A stretch of DNA of 64,000 nucleotides from an uncultured Flavobacteriales bacterium (GTDB taxonomy: Bacteria; Bacteroidota; Bacteroidia; Flavobacteriales; Crocinitomicaceae): positions 124,001 to 188,000 of the forward strand of contig CAMLHZ010000004.1 of NCBI GenBank assembly GCA_946480085.1, written 5' to 3'. Below the pieces are notes generated by a model. The model was not told where the DNA came from, searched no databases, and was given only the letters and a program-made list of their open reading frames with translations. This document shows, piece after piece, positions 10,301 to 17,980 of the stretch. A program made the translations under genes and the position numbers. Each line of letters starts with the position of its first letter. The first letter of the stretch is position 1.

Positions 10301-10677
10301 CCGTAATCACGGTTACCTTTAATAAAGATCGGACGACCTTCTCTTGTTTTAACAACAACGCTTGCGTATGCATTACCATCGTAATACGTTGATGCGTAAT
10401 ATGTAGCAACACCCGGTGTAACATTCTCAGGTTTGTTTACATATGGAATAGCTTTTGTTACGGGCGCCTCACAAGCAGCAACTGTTGCAGCAGCTACAGT
10501 GAACCCTAAGAATTTCAAGAAATCACGACGATCTGTTGAAGTTTCCTTCAAGTTCTCATCTCCTAAAAATTCATCAACAGTTACAGTCTGTGGAAATTCA
10601 CGATCTCTTGCCTCAATGAAAGCTGGAGTTTGATTCAACTCATCAAGACCTTTCCAATATTTTTTTGACATAGCCAT
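7324..10677 (-). CDS. actB: Alternative complex III iron-sulfur subunit ActB
   Basis: An 1117-residue fusion. The N-terminal part (to about 780) is a molybdopterin-oxidoreductase-like fold that lacks the cofactor in this family. The C-terminal part (about 818-1030) is a ferredoxin-like module with four cluster motifs: CFGCGSCLIAC, CQQCNHAPCETVC, CIGTRYCANNC, and CSFC with CSEAC. The set fits the three [4Fe-4S] plus one [3Fe-4S] known for ActB. An RRDFLKFLG motif near residue 51, followed by a hydrophobic stretch ending in Ala-Cys, suggests Tat export and possibly a lipid anchor. The last 32 residues hold nine histidines. A second ATG two codons downstream is an equally good start. It passes electrons from ActC quinol to the ActA hemes. 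Confidence 0.96.
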   Translation of the reverse strand: MAMSKKYWKGLDELNQTPAFIEARDREFPQTVTVDEFLGDENLKETSTDRRDFLKFLGFTVAAATVAACEAPVTKAIPYVNKPENVTPGVATYYASTYYDGNAYASVVVKTREGRPIFIKGNRDYGFTQGALTPPIVASVLGLYDSERLTNVEGAEDWKGLDKAVHNKLNDIKKAKGKVAFVTNTVISPSLSSALVDLSASIYGETIDEATGMPGLHPNFNHVQYDAVSYNGMREANAKSFGKRMIPDYDFTEAKTIVSIGADFLSTWLLGNAFSADYGKRRNPDGEWMSKHFQFESNMSITGSNADYRGMIKPSEQANVLAYLLAKFGVKTGTPSSLQGQAADVADEAYKALKASKGNSIVVCGSNNVAVQILTNKLNSVLGAYGKTIKFENEINMFQSEDAKMHDLAAKVIAGSKDAPSAIFFLGTNPVYSLPNGKAFGEKLEGMFSVSMSLYADETASKCKFIAPDLHALESWMDYNPKTNHYALAQPTIRPLHNTASAMESVLVWAHKAKRGGKDSTVAYDYIAKNWELYGFPQQTKFTDFRTYWGFAVHNSCMELETPLTPLNLMFNEAALNGLAGKLPKSSALEVVLYQKAGLATGEHAGNPWLQEMADPISKATWDNYITMAPETMEAGGYATYFDQENGLNMATVKVGSSSITLPVMPSPGQAAGTVGIALGYGRGEGNEKIGKAAYQTKQYGGHETDEKGNRVPVGKNAYRLVEFANGSYDFNTTGTIAKEGSELYPIAVTQIHSTAMARNSIVRETTLGTYQKETEDAYNYKHVIHTHEGPVAIEEFDLWDAHPVEDVGHRWAMTIDLNQCFGCGSCLIACQAENNIPVVGKDEVRRGREMAWLRIDRYYASDMEAAPGTRDTKKRAEVSKMEFFDKAETPSMNPKVIHMPMMCQQCNHAPCETVCPVAATTHSNEGLNQMTYNRCIGTRYCANNCPYKVRRFNWFNYPSYKKFTEVNPAQDDLGRMVLNPDVTVRTRGVMEKCSFCVQKIQSVKLDAKKEGRSVLDNELNSACSEACPSGAIVFGDWNDVKSSVRKSSEDKRSYQALEEVGVKPNVWYKVKVRNEENAVLAGIQHEAAVHAAAHSSHGKHGEDHGKHEAHAKHSKK

Positions 10678-10700
10678 TTTCTTTAACTTCTACAAAGTGA

Positions 10701-12041
10701 TTAATAGTGACATTTAGCACATTCCCAACCACCCATTTCTTTAACTGTTATCTTAATCTTACCGTTTTCTTCAGTCAAGATCTTGTTGTACAATTTCTTG
10801 TTCTTCAATAAACGCTTATGCATTTCAGTATAGTAAGCATTTCCTTTTGTATCCAAAGATCCATCAGCAACTGCTTTTTCAGCGTGACATTCGATACACC
10901 ATCCCATCGTCAACGTTGCTTTCGTCAATGGAATGTTGTCTGCAACCTTGTTCAACTCAGCAACAGGAACTACACGAGCAGTTTCTTTTTGAGTTGTCAT
11001 ATCACCGTGACACTGCTTACAATCAACTCCACCAACAACTACGTGCTGAGAGTGGTTAAAGTAAACGTGATCAGGTAAAACGTGAACCTTGTTCCAAACG
11101 ATTTCTTTTGTCTTTCCAGAGTATGTTTTAGTAGTTGGATTCCAACCAGCCGCTTCATAGATCTTAGCGATTTCCGGAACCTGAGCATCAGACCCTGTAA
11201 TTTGCTTGTGACAGTTCATACAAACATTCACCGTTGGCAAACCAGCAGTTTTTCCATCGATAGCTGAATTGTGACAGTAACGACAGTCAATTCCGTTTTT
11301 ACCAGCGTGAATATCGTGCGGGAATGCAATCGGTTGAGATGGTTGATATTCTTCCATGATACCGATTGAGTACAAGGACAAGAAGAAACAAACGATTAGA
11401 GAGATCGTAACAACCAATCCTCCGAATCCAACGTAACGTTTGTATTTCCAAGCCCAAGACTTGAACTCATCACTAAATGAGCGATCATCATTTACTGCTT
11501 TACCTTCTGAAGCCTTAGTTGCATTATTCAATTGACGGCGAACACCACCAACAGCCATAATGATTGCAACGAAGATACCTGCTAGAACGAACCAAACAAG
11601 AGAAAGACCTTCCTCTTCTTCTTCAGCTCCGGCAGCACCAGCGTCACCAGTAGCACCTGGTTTTGCAGGAGCCTCTTGTGCATCAACCCAATCAAAAATT
11701 GCATCAATCTCAGCTGTTTTCCCAGCTAATTCAGGGAAAGTTGACATTACTGCACCACGGGAAGCCATGATTTTCGCAGCGTATGGATCCGAAGCAGCTG
11801 CAGCGGCCTGATTCGACACCCAAAGGTAAAGAGATCCAGGTTTAGCTTTTCCTTCTTCCCATCTTTGACGAACGCCATAAAGTGCAGGTCCAGTTCCGTC
11901 TTTATGCGGCGCGTGACATGTTGCACACTTCGCTTTAAAAATTGCTCCACCGTCAATTTTCGCTGCATTAGCAGATGATGCGCCTAACACAAATACTGTG
12001 GTAAGAGCACCAATACACCATTGTTTTATACCTCTAAACAT
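10701..12041 (-). CDS. actA: Alternative complex III multiheme cytochrome c subunit ActA
   Basis: With the chosen start the protein has 446 residues: signal-like segment 1-27, one class I cytochrome c domain with CATCH at 39-43, an acidic low-complexity linker, helices near 146-168 and 205-227, and a pentaheme domain with CxxCH motifs at 253, 274, 341, 382 and 441. Six hemes are therefore predicted in one chain, against the five of the classical pentaheme ActA. The ATG at 12041 is preferred over the in-frame codon at 12113 because residues from 12041 form a clean signal sequence and 12113 lies inside the promoter -7 box. It is the first gene of the operon, 23 bp before actB. Confidence 0.95.
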   Translation of the reverse strand: MFRGIKQWCIGALTTVFVLGASSANAAKIDGGAIFKAKCATCHAPHKDGTGPALYGVRQRWEEGKAKPGSLYLWVSNQAAAAASDPYAAKIMASRGAVMSTFPELAGKTAEIDAIFDWVDAQEAPAKPGATGDAGAAGAEEEEEGLSLVWFVLAGIFVAIIMAVGGVRRQLNNATKASEGKAVNDDRSFSDEFKSWAWKYKRYVGFGGLVVTISLIVCFFLSLYSIGIMEEYQPSQPIAFPHDIHAGKNGIDCRYCHNSAIDGKTAGLPTVNVCMNCHKQITGSDAQVPEIAKIYEAAGWNPTTKTYSGKTKEIVWNKVHVLPDHVYFNHSQHVVVGGVDCKQCHGDMTTQKETARVVPVAELNKVADNIPLTKATLTMGWCIECHAEKAVADGSLDTKGNAYYTEMHKRLLKNKKLYNKILTEENGKIKITVKEMGGWECAKCHY

Positions 12042-12110
12042 CTGATTATTAGATATTTTTGTTTCAAAAAGTTGTTGCAAAACCCACTCGAACACAGGTT
12101 TTAACGGTGG

Positions 12111-12143
12111 CAAATTTAAAAGAATAGGTACATTTCGTGACAG
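12111..12143 (-). promoter_or_regulatory. Promoter of the act-cox operon
   Basis: On the minus strand a perfect TAnnTTTG box (TAAATTTG, 12118-12111) follows a CTG near 12143-12141 with a 22-nt spacer, close to the Bacteroidota -33 TTG / -7 TAnnTTTG consensus. It predicts a leader of about 65 nt before actA. The divergent gap 12042-12388 holds this promoter, the one facing right at 12300-12328, and otherwise only AT-rich DNA with no gene visible. Confidence 0.65.
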
Positions 12144-12299
12144 TTTTCTGACAAATAATGCCCTGTTGTTTTTAATTTAAAATGATTCTAAATAAACAAT
12201 GGCTTTCACATTTCTTAACAAAGCCCTCTAAACCAACATCTAGCTAAAAAAAAGGCTTCATTTTTGCCTGTTGTAAATTCGCGAAAAGTCAAGTACTGG

Positions 12300-12328
12300 T
12301 TGCCAATCAGCAGGAAATTGTAAATTTG
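12300..12328 (+). promoter_or_regulatory. Promoter of the SPOR-protein gene
   Basis: TTG at 12300-12302, an 18-nt spacer and TAAATTTG at 12321-12328 match the Bacteroidota sigma-A consensus well. The predicted start lies about 55 nt before the chosen ATG. It also argues against an in-frame start at 12326, which would lie inside the -7 box. Confidence 0.65.
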
Positions 12329-12388
12329 GAAAAGATTACCGGTGCTTCGAGTCACATCAGCGACTGGAAATCCATAAAATTAAAAGTA

Positions 12389-12781
12389 ATGAAACGTCAA
12401 TTTATCACCATTTTCGGATTACTCATCTCACTTTCTTCGTTTGGACAAGTAACGGTTAACAAAGACAGCAGAATTGATGGATTAGTAAAAATGCAAGGAA
12501 CCCCAGTAGCTCCTGAAACAAGTGTTCAGATCAACGGTTACCGTGTTCAACTGGCATTTGATTCAGAAAAAGGAGTTGTTGATGATGCACGTTCAAAATT
12601 CAGCGCTCTTTACCCGAAAGTTGATACTTACGTGGAATTTAAAGCACCGCACTACTTTTTAAAAGTGGGTGATTTTAGAACTTATCTTGAAGCTGAGGAA
12701 ATTAAGGCGAATACAGGTTCGTTGTTTCCTACGGCATTCATTGTGAAAGAGAAGATTAATTTGCCGAGAATAGACCAATAG
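12389..12781 (+). CDS. Secreted SPOR-domain protein
   Basis: A 130-residue exported protein: signal peptide 1-20 ending in SSFGQ, then a SPOR-like domain from about residue 50 (GYRVQLAFDSEKG through FKAPHYFLKVGDFRT). SPOR domains bind glycan strands stripped of stem peptides and often take proteins to the division septum. Single SPOR-domain proteins of this size with an LKVGDFRT-type motif are common in Flavobacteriales. The start at 12389 is chosen for the signal peptide; a longer reading from 12326 would begin inside the promoter. It stands alone between its promoter and a strong hairpin. Confidence 0.82.
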   Translation: MKRQFITIFGLLISLSSFGQVTVNKDSRIDGLVKMQGTPVAPETSVQINGYRVQLAFDSEKGVVDDARSKFSALYPKVDTYVEFKAPHYFLKVGDFRTYLEAEEIKANTGSLFPTAFIVKEKINLPRIDQ

Positions 12782-12851
12782 CAGTCTTCGAGAGCCTCAG
12801 ACTGCAACGAGAGAGCCTCAAGTTTATATTGATATCTGAATACTAATAGAA

Positions 12852-12890
12852 AATCCCCGGTCACTGAGGTTACTCGAAGTGCCGGGGATT
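12852..12890. terminator. Bidirectional terminator between convergent genes
   Basis: AATCCCCGG at 12852-12860 pairs with CCGGGGATT at 12882-12890 and is followed by more Ts; the stem continues inwards by pairing CACT with AGTG past one bulged T. It lies between the SPOR gene and the converging T9SS gene and can serve both. A smaller hairpin (GCAGTCT/AGACTGC, 12781-12805) begins on the last base of the SPOR stop codon. Confidence 0.85.
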
Positions 12891-12926
12891 TTTTATGCGT
12901 TATATTCGGTTAGTGAACCTGTCGAA

Positions 12927-15716
12927 CTATTGCTTAATCCAACGAACTGTTTTTGTTGTTGAACCGTTGTTCAGGGTAATGATGTACATTCCCGGCACAA
13001 TTGCCTTTGTTTGAATTTCAATTCCACCTTCCACTAAGGTAAACGGTGTGTTGATTACTCTTCCATCTGCAGAAACCAAAACAGCATTTGTTAAACCAAA
13101 ATTCTCAGAAATATCAACCATTACGAAATCATTTCCTGGATTTGGAGATGCTGTGATCTCGAAGTATAGATCTTCATTTACTGACAAATAACCATCTACT
13201 CCATCACAGTTTTGATCAATTCCATCACCCAATGTTTCAGTTGCATCCGGATAAATCTGATCGTCGCTGTCATCACAATCACCACCTACGGAAACATAAC
13301 CTACAGGTTGAGCACAATCAGAAACCATTGCATTCGAATTACCGAAACCGTCACTGTCAGTATCTTGATACCAAGCCACATTCAACAATCCTTCATCCGT
13401 GTTTCCGTCACAGTTGTTATCGATATTATCACAAATTTCAGCTGCATCCGGGTTGATAGTTGCATCAGTATCATCACAATCAAGGTTATTCGGAGAATAT
13501 CCAACCTGGATAGCACATCCTAAAACAGGGCTGTTCGGATCACCGTACATATCGCCATCCAAATCTGCGTAATAAGTCACTGAAGGAGCTCCTACCATAT
13601 TGTCAGAATCATCACAATCTACAGGAGAAGAAACCGGAATATGGTTAGCTGGTTGTGTACACGAAACCATCGTTGTTGAACCTTTAAAACCATCGTTATC
13701 AGCATCAATCGCCCAAACTGCTCCCGGATATTCGTTAGCGTCGGTATCGTCACAATCTGTATTATCTGAAACATAACCTACAGGCGCTGAACATGCAGAA
13801 GTTGTATTCGAAGGGTCACCATAAGTATCTCCGTCTGTATCTGCATAGAACGTTTGAGCAGGAAGTGTGTTCATCAATCCGAAAACAGAAACATTATCAT
13901 TTCTGTAAGTAGCACCCGCAGCTCCCATTTCAGTAATGTAGATACGGAACTCAATTGCAGTGTTCACCGACCCGAATTGTCCTGATGGAAGCATCACTGT
14001 CTCATTAATATCCGTAGCTGTAACCGTAATTGGAAGTGTTGCAATATCAGTTGCAAAATTATCCAGACTAGAGCGTACATGTGCAATTGGAGCAATTCCT
14101 GAAGCACTCACTCTATGCAAGAAATGAAGTTCTGTCAAGTTCATTCCGTAACAAGAAGCCGGAGTAACTGTAAACGAATAATACTGAGCAGGATCAACAG
14201 TTGTTGTTTGATTCCATCCTGAATAATTGATATAATTTGTTCCTGCGGCACATGTAATTGCCCCAACTGCTGCATAATCGCTAAATGTAACGTTAGAAGC
14301 AACGCTTGTTGCATTCAATACCGGAGTTGCACAAACATGGTTTGTAAACAGATATTGTCCCAAAGAAGAAGGAACTAAATCAGCACCGCTACAGTCTTGG
14401 TCAATTCCATCACCAGGAATTTCAGTCGCTCCCGGATGAACGTTAGCGTTTGCATCGTTACAATCCGTATTGTTTGCTACATATCCCATTGGTTGTGAAC
14501 AGTTCGTTGTTGTTGACAAAGGATCTCCATAAGTATCTCCATCAGCATCAGCATACCAAGTGGATGGTAGACCAATTGAACTGTTATTGTCATTACAATC
14601 ATTTGAATTTGTGACATATCCTCCGGGTTGAGTACATGCAACGATTGTAACTGAAGGATTACCAAGACCATCCGTATCAAAATCCTGGTAATACGTAATT
14701 CCCGCAACGATATCAACCGTAATGGTCATCACACTATCACAACCCAAATGATTTGGAATGGTATCCATGTAAATTCCGTCAACGGTGTAAGTCTCATCTC
14801 CTGATGGAACTGTATAAGAACTACAGTTTGAAACCGAGAATGCACTTGTGGTTCCACCAGTAATATTTACAGTGATCGTCATTACACTGTCACACAAAGC
14901 CGCATTTGGAATTGTATCGTGGTAAACTCCCGACGTTGTATAGGTTTCATCTCCTGAAGGAACAGTGTAAGAAGCACATTCAGAAACCGAGAATGCACTG
15001 GTTGTGTTACAAGAAGTTGTCCACGAAGCTGAGAAATCGTCAACGGATAAACCATGATCATTTCCTGCATTGTTCGGATCATCCCACTTTAGCATTAAAT
15101 AATTACCATTGGGTATTGATAAACCTGGTATAACCACGTTTGTCAAACTTACACGATTTGCAGGTAAATTACCATCCAAACCAGATGCTACTGCCGTAAA
15201 AACAGGACTTATTCCATCCAAGGAAGTAACAGCTGTCCAACCTGCACTAGCATTAGGATTCAACGCCGTAATTGGACTTGAACTTACTTTATACCAAAAA
15301 GTAAGCGTTTGAGGAACAGGTGTTGCGTTACCACCGTCTCTCCATTGCTCCATGACATACGATACTGTAAAGTTGGTAAGTACAGAACCCGAAGTATTCT
15401 GAAATTGAACTCCCATTGCAAGGTTTGCAGGTGTACCTGAACCTAGATCTCCGAATGCGCGATCTGAAGTTGTTCCAGTTCCAAAACTATATAACCCACC
15501 CGTATTTGTACTTCCGTTACCAGCAATTATTGTGGTACCTGTTCCGGAACGTTGTCCATACCAGTTAGCAAGTGTTGAATTATCCGTCCAAGTTGCGGTA
15601 CCCGATGTAATTAAGGTATTAAAGTCCTGACTATAGGAACCTGCACCAGTCATCAATACTTGTGCAGAACCCACAAACCCTAAAAGCAAAATAGGTATTA
15701 GTAAAAGTCTTTTCAT
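12927..15716 (-). CDS. T9SS-secreted surface protein with MopE-type metal-binding repeats
   Basis: 929 residues from the ATG at 15716, chosen because it opens the signal peptide MKRLLLIPILLLGFVGSAQ. Layout: unknown beta-rich domain to about 240; two repeats of C-x-x-YTVPSGDETYT type to about 332; two Asp-rich repeats (340-445); a second unknown beta domain (445-615); four more Asp-rich repeats to about 840; and a C-terminal T9SS type A sorting domain with SPNPGNDF and GMYIITL. The six Asp-rich repeats follow D-x-D-G-D-x-Y-G-D ... C ... GYV ... DCDD ... PGA-x-E, like the putative metal-binding MopE motif and thrombospondin type 3 calcium loops. It should be exported and fixed to the cell surface. 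Adhesion is plausible but unproven. Confidence 0.88.
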   Translation of the reverse strand: MKRLLLIPILLLGFVGSAQVLMTGAGSYSQDFNTLITSGTATWTDNSTLANWYGQRSGTGTTIIAGNGSTNTGGLYSFGTGTTSDRAFGDLGSGTPANLAMGVQFQNTSGSVLTNFTVSYVMEQWRDGGNATPVPQTLTFWYKVSSSPITALNPNASAGWTAVTSLDGISPVFTAVASGLDGNLPANRVSLTNVVIPGLSIPNGNYLMLKWDDPNNAGNDHGLSVDDFSASWTTSCNTTSAFSVSECASYTVPSGDETYTTSGVYHDTIPNAALCDSVMTITVNITGGTTSAFSVSNCSSYTVPSGDETYTVDGIYMDTIPNHLGCDSVMTITVDIVAGITYYQDFDTDGLGNPSVTIVACTQPGGYVTNSNDCNDNNSSIGLPSTWYADADGDTYGDPLSTTTNCSQPMGYVANNTDCNDANANVHPGATEIPGDGIDQDCSGADLVPSSLGQYLFTNHVCATPVLNATSVASNVTFSDYAAVGAITCAAGTNYINYSGWNQTTTVDPAQYYSFTVTPASCYGMNLTELHFLHRVSASGIAPIAHVRSSLDNFATDIATLPITVTATDINETVMLPSGQFGSVNTAIEFRIYITEMGAAGATYRNDNVSVFGLMNTLPAQTFYADTDGDTYGDPSNTTSACSAPVGYVSDNTDCDDTDANEYPGAVWAIDADNDGFKGSTTMVSCTQPANHIPVSSPVDCDDSDNMVGAPSVTYYADLDGDMYGDPNSPVLGCAIQVGYSPNNLDCDDTDATINPDAAEICDNIDNNCDGNTDEGLLNVAWYQDTDSDGFGNSNAMVSDCAQPVGYVSVGGDCDDSDDQIYPDATETLGDGIDQNCDGVDGYLSVNEDLYFEITASPNPGNDFVMVDISENFGLTNAVLVSADGRVINTPFTLVEGGIEIQTKAIVPGMYIITLNNGSTTKTVRWIKQ

Positions 15717-15731
15717 TATTTGATTTTTTGT

Positions 15732-15739
15732 CAAAGGTA
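15732..15739 (-). promoter_or_regulatory. -7 box for the T9SS surface protein gene
   Basis: CAAAGGTA on the plus strand is TACCTTTG on the minus strand, a perfect TAnnTTTG match 15 nt upstream of the chosen ATG. No good -33 TTG is visible. It also disfavours the in-frame start at 15749. Confidence 0.5.
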
Positions 15740-15847
15740 TGAAAAGCACTTTGTAGAAACCGAAAGGAATTATGTTAAAATGAAACGACTAGAGAATAAT
15801 TTCAGTTTTCAACACATTGATTTTCCAGCACTTAAGGAATGCTAAAT

Positions 15848-15876
15848 CGATTTAACTCGAAGAGATTATTAAATCG
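15848..15876 (-). terminator. Possible weak terminator after riboflavin synthase
   Basis: CGATTTAA (15848-15855) and TTAAATCG (15869-15876) form an 8-bp AT-rich stem directly beyond the ribE stop codon on the minus strand. There is no clean U-run, so it may only protect the 3' end. The rest of 15740-15847 shows nothing recognisable. Confidence 0.35.
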
Positions 15877-16461
15877 TTAAGATTGTTTTTCCATTAAGCG
15901 GGCAACGTACTTCCCAATGATATCGAACTCCAGATTGATCTTTGTTCCTGGTTGAAAAGCATGGAAATTGGTGTGCTCATGTGTGTATGGAATGATACAA
16001 ACTGAGAAGCTGTCCAGCTCAGAATCCACAACGGTTAAACTCACCCCATTCACAGTGATAGAACCTTTTTGCACGGTTGGCTGATCGTGATTGTACTTGA
16101 AAGTGTATTTCCAGCTTCCGTTCAAGTCTTCTACTTTGATGCATTCACCTGTAGTATCTACATGACCTTGAACAATGTGTCCATCTAAACGCGCACCCAT
16201 CTGCATGCAGCGTTCCAGATTCACTTTACTTCCAACCTGCCAATCGCCAATATTGGTTTTGTCTATACTTTCCTGAATAGCTGTAACAACATATTCATCG
16301 TTTGAAATAGCAACAACGGTTAAACAACAGCCGTTATGAGCAACACTTTGGTCAATCTTCAGTTCGTTTGTAATTGATGATTTAATAGTGAAATGAAGAT
16401 TCGTCGCCTCGCGTTCAATCTTTACTATTTCTCCAAGTGTTTCTATGATTCCTGTAAACAT
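15877..16461 (-). CDS. ribE: Riboflavin synthase, alpha chain
   Basis: Converts two 6,7-dimethyl-8-ribityllumazine molecules into riboflavin and a pyrimidine. The 194-residue protein has the two duplicated lumazine-binding barrels: the first opens with MFTGIIETLG and holds NGCCLTVVAI, the second opens with GHIVQGHVDTTG and holds NGVSLTVVDS. The start is set at 16461 because MFTGII is the invariant N-terminus. It is the third gene after the Wzz and ligase genes, 62 bp downstream, with a dispersed repeat in the gap. No FMN riboswitch is seen. Confidence 0.95.
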   Translation of the reverse strand: MFTGIIETLGEIVKIEREATNLHFTIKSSITNELKIDQSVAHNGCCLTVVAISNDEYVVTAIQESIDKTNIGDWQVGSKVNLERCMQMGARLDGHIVQGHVDTTGECIKVEDLNGSWKYTFKYNHDQPTVQKGSITVNGVSLTVVDSELDSFSVCIIPYTHEHTNFHAFQPGTKINLEFDIIGKYVARLMEKQS

Positions 16462-16490
16462 AAACTCTAATTCTAAATTCCAAAATTTCA

Positions 16491-16510
16491 TCTCGACTAC
16501 GCTCGATGAC
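16491..16510 (-). repeat. Dispersed near-palindromic repeat, family R1, copy 1
   Basis: TCTCGACTACGCTCGATGAC, a near-palindrome with CGA/TCG arms. Related copies occur at 21296-21312, 21351-21374 and 29520-29543. This copy lies between ribE and the ligase gene. Repeats of this kind are common between genes in Flavobacteriia. Confidence 0.7.
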
Positions 16511-16523
16511 CTTTTGCATATTC

Positions 16524-17969
16524 TTAATTCTCAATTAATGTTGTGTTGTTCGTCTTTAGTTTGTGACGAAGTGCTATGAAAACTGCACTCATGATCCAAA
16601 CCGGAACTGCCGCTTTATCTGTATCAAGATAATTATTCAAAAAGCCATGAATGAAGTAAGTAACAAGCGCAACGATCATTCCCATGATGATTGTTCTCAC
16701 TTCTTTATCATTCGGCGGCCATTTTTGATACAAATCAATTCCGAGATAAAAGATAATTCCAACGATTACAAAGATAATAAGCATTCCCGGAAGTCCGGTT
16801 TCTGAAAGCGGTCCCAAATACTCACTGTGTGCATTTCCCATTACTCCGAAATTGGTGGAAATGATGGTCAAATTTTCTGGTCGCTGAAAACGCGCATACT
16901 CAAAGGCATAAGTTCCCGGACCAAAACCTACCAAAGGGCGTTCCTGAAACATTTCAATGGCACATGACCATCTATTGATACGTTCTAAGTTACTCGCATC
17001 CGTTGTTACGTTTGCCGCACTTTGAAAACGTTCACCGATATTCTCGGTGGTATGTTCAAACTTGTTTCGTTCTAAATCCTGTTGAATGGAATCCCAGGAG
17101 AACCAAACAAAGAGCAAAGCAACGATAGCAGTTCCGGCTACCAAAGAGAATTTTACCTTGAATCGAATCAGGAAATAAACACCTAAACCAAGAACTAAAC
17201 TTAATTGCGCTGCTCTTGTATACGAAAAGTAAAGTCCGATAAATGCCACTACAACATATCCATAAAGCACAAACTGAATAAACGGTGAATGTTTCTTCGC
17301 CAAAAGCATTGAAAAAATGAGTGGAATCACCAAAGCAACCAAGGCCCCATAAATCGTATGATCCTTAAAGAATGGCCACATCACCCAATGACTTTCCTTC
17401 TCCCCAAAGCCATAACCAGCATGGACTATGATGGTAAAGGTGATACTAATGATCATACTGGTGCAGAACAGCCAAAGGAAACTCCAGATGGCTTTTTTAC
17501 TCGTCATCACTCCAGAACCATAGAACAGTAAAGGAATAATGAACCAACAGCGAACCAGCAAAAATTTAAATGACGCCATTGGACTGGTGCTGGTAATACT
17601 CGTAATCAGTAACCAGGAAAAGTAAACCAATATTGCCCAGTAAAGCGGCGATGTTTTAAGATAATCGGGAAAAACTTTGGTTCTTAAACCCTGCAGCCCC
17701 AGAATCACCAGAGTTCCGAACAACAGGGGTTCAGTGGGTATATAGAGACCAAAACTATCTGTATACTCTTCAATGTTTACCGAAAGCGGTGTACATGCAA
17801 TGATAATGAATAAGGTAAATTCAGTGTAAAAAATGGCACAATAAACCATGAGCAATGCGAAAGGAACAGCATAGCCCAAATAGCTATCATTCCATACGAA
17901 ATAACCCAATAAGCTCAGAAATGCACCAGCACCAACGAGCAGCGTACCATTTTCACGAAAAAATGTCAC
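16524..17969 (-). CDS. O-antigen ligase / Wzy-type polymerase family membrane protein
   Basis: A 481-residue integral membrane protein with about eleven helices and the large loop typical of the Wzy_C family. The loop has RPLVGFGPGTYAFEY, then NAHSEYLGPLSETGLPGML, the usual conserved pair of segments. Members join O-antigen or other polysaccharide to a lipid acceptor or polymerise repeat units. It starts 11 bp after a Wzz-type gene, supporting a role in surface polysaccharide, but no glycosyltransferases are next to it. Ligase versus polymerase cannot be settled from sequence alone. Confidence 0.85.
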   Translation of the reverse strand: MTFFRENGTLLVGAGAFLSLLGYFVWNDSYLGYAVPFALLMVYCAIFYTEFTLFIIIACTPLSVNIEEYTDSFGLYIPTEPLLFGTLVILGLQGLRTKVFPDYLKTSPLYWAILVYFSWLLITSITSTSPMASFKFLLVRCWFIIPLLFYGSGVMTSKKAIWSFLWLFCTSMIISITFTIIVHAGYGFGEKESHWVMWPFFKDHTIYGALVALVIPLIFSMLLAKKHSPFIQFVLYGYVVVAFIGLYFSYTRAAQLSLVLGLGVYFLIRFKVKFSLVAGTAIVALLFVWFSWDSIQQDLERNKFEHTTENIGERFQSAANVTTDASNLERINRWSCAIEMFQERPLVGFGPGTYAFEYARFQRPENLTIISTNFGVMGNAHSEYLGPLSETGLPGMLIIFVIVGIIFYLGIDLYQKWPPNDKEVRTIIMGMIVALVTYFIHGFLNNYLDTDKAAVPVWIMSAVFIALRHKLKTNNTTLIEN

Positions 17970-17980
17970 CTTTTTACTTT

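Noticed and set aside
12042..12113. Longer N-terminus for ActA
   Set aside because: The extra 24 residues precede a clean signal sequence and the first codon lies in the TAnnTTTG promoter box.
13200..14700. Repetitive DNA in the T9SS gene as a repeat array
   Set aside because: Repetition is at protein level (Asp-rich repeats) within one open frame; DNA units are diverged.
16462..16523. An FMN riboswitch before ribE
   Set aside because: The gap is 62 nt, contains an R1 repeat, and shows none of the conserved RFN helices.
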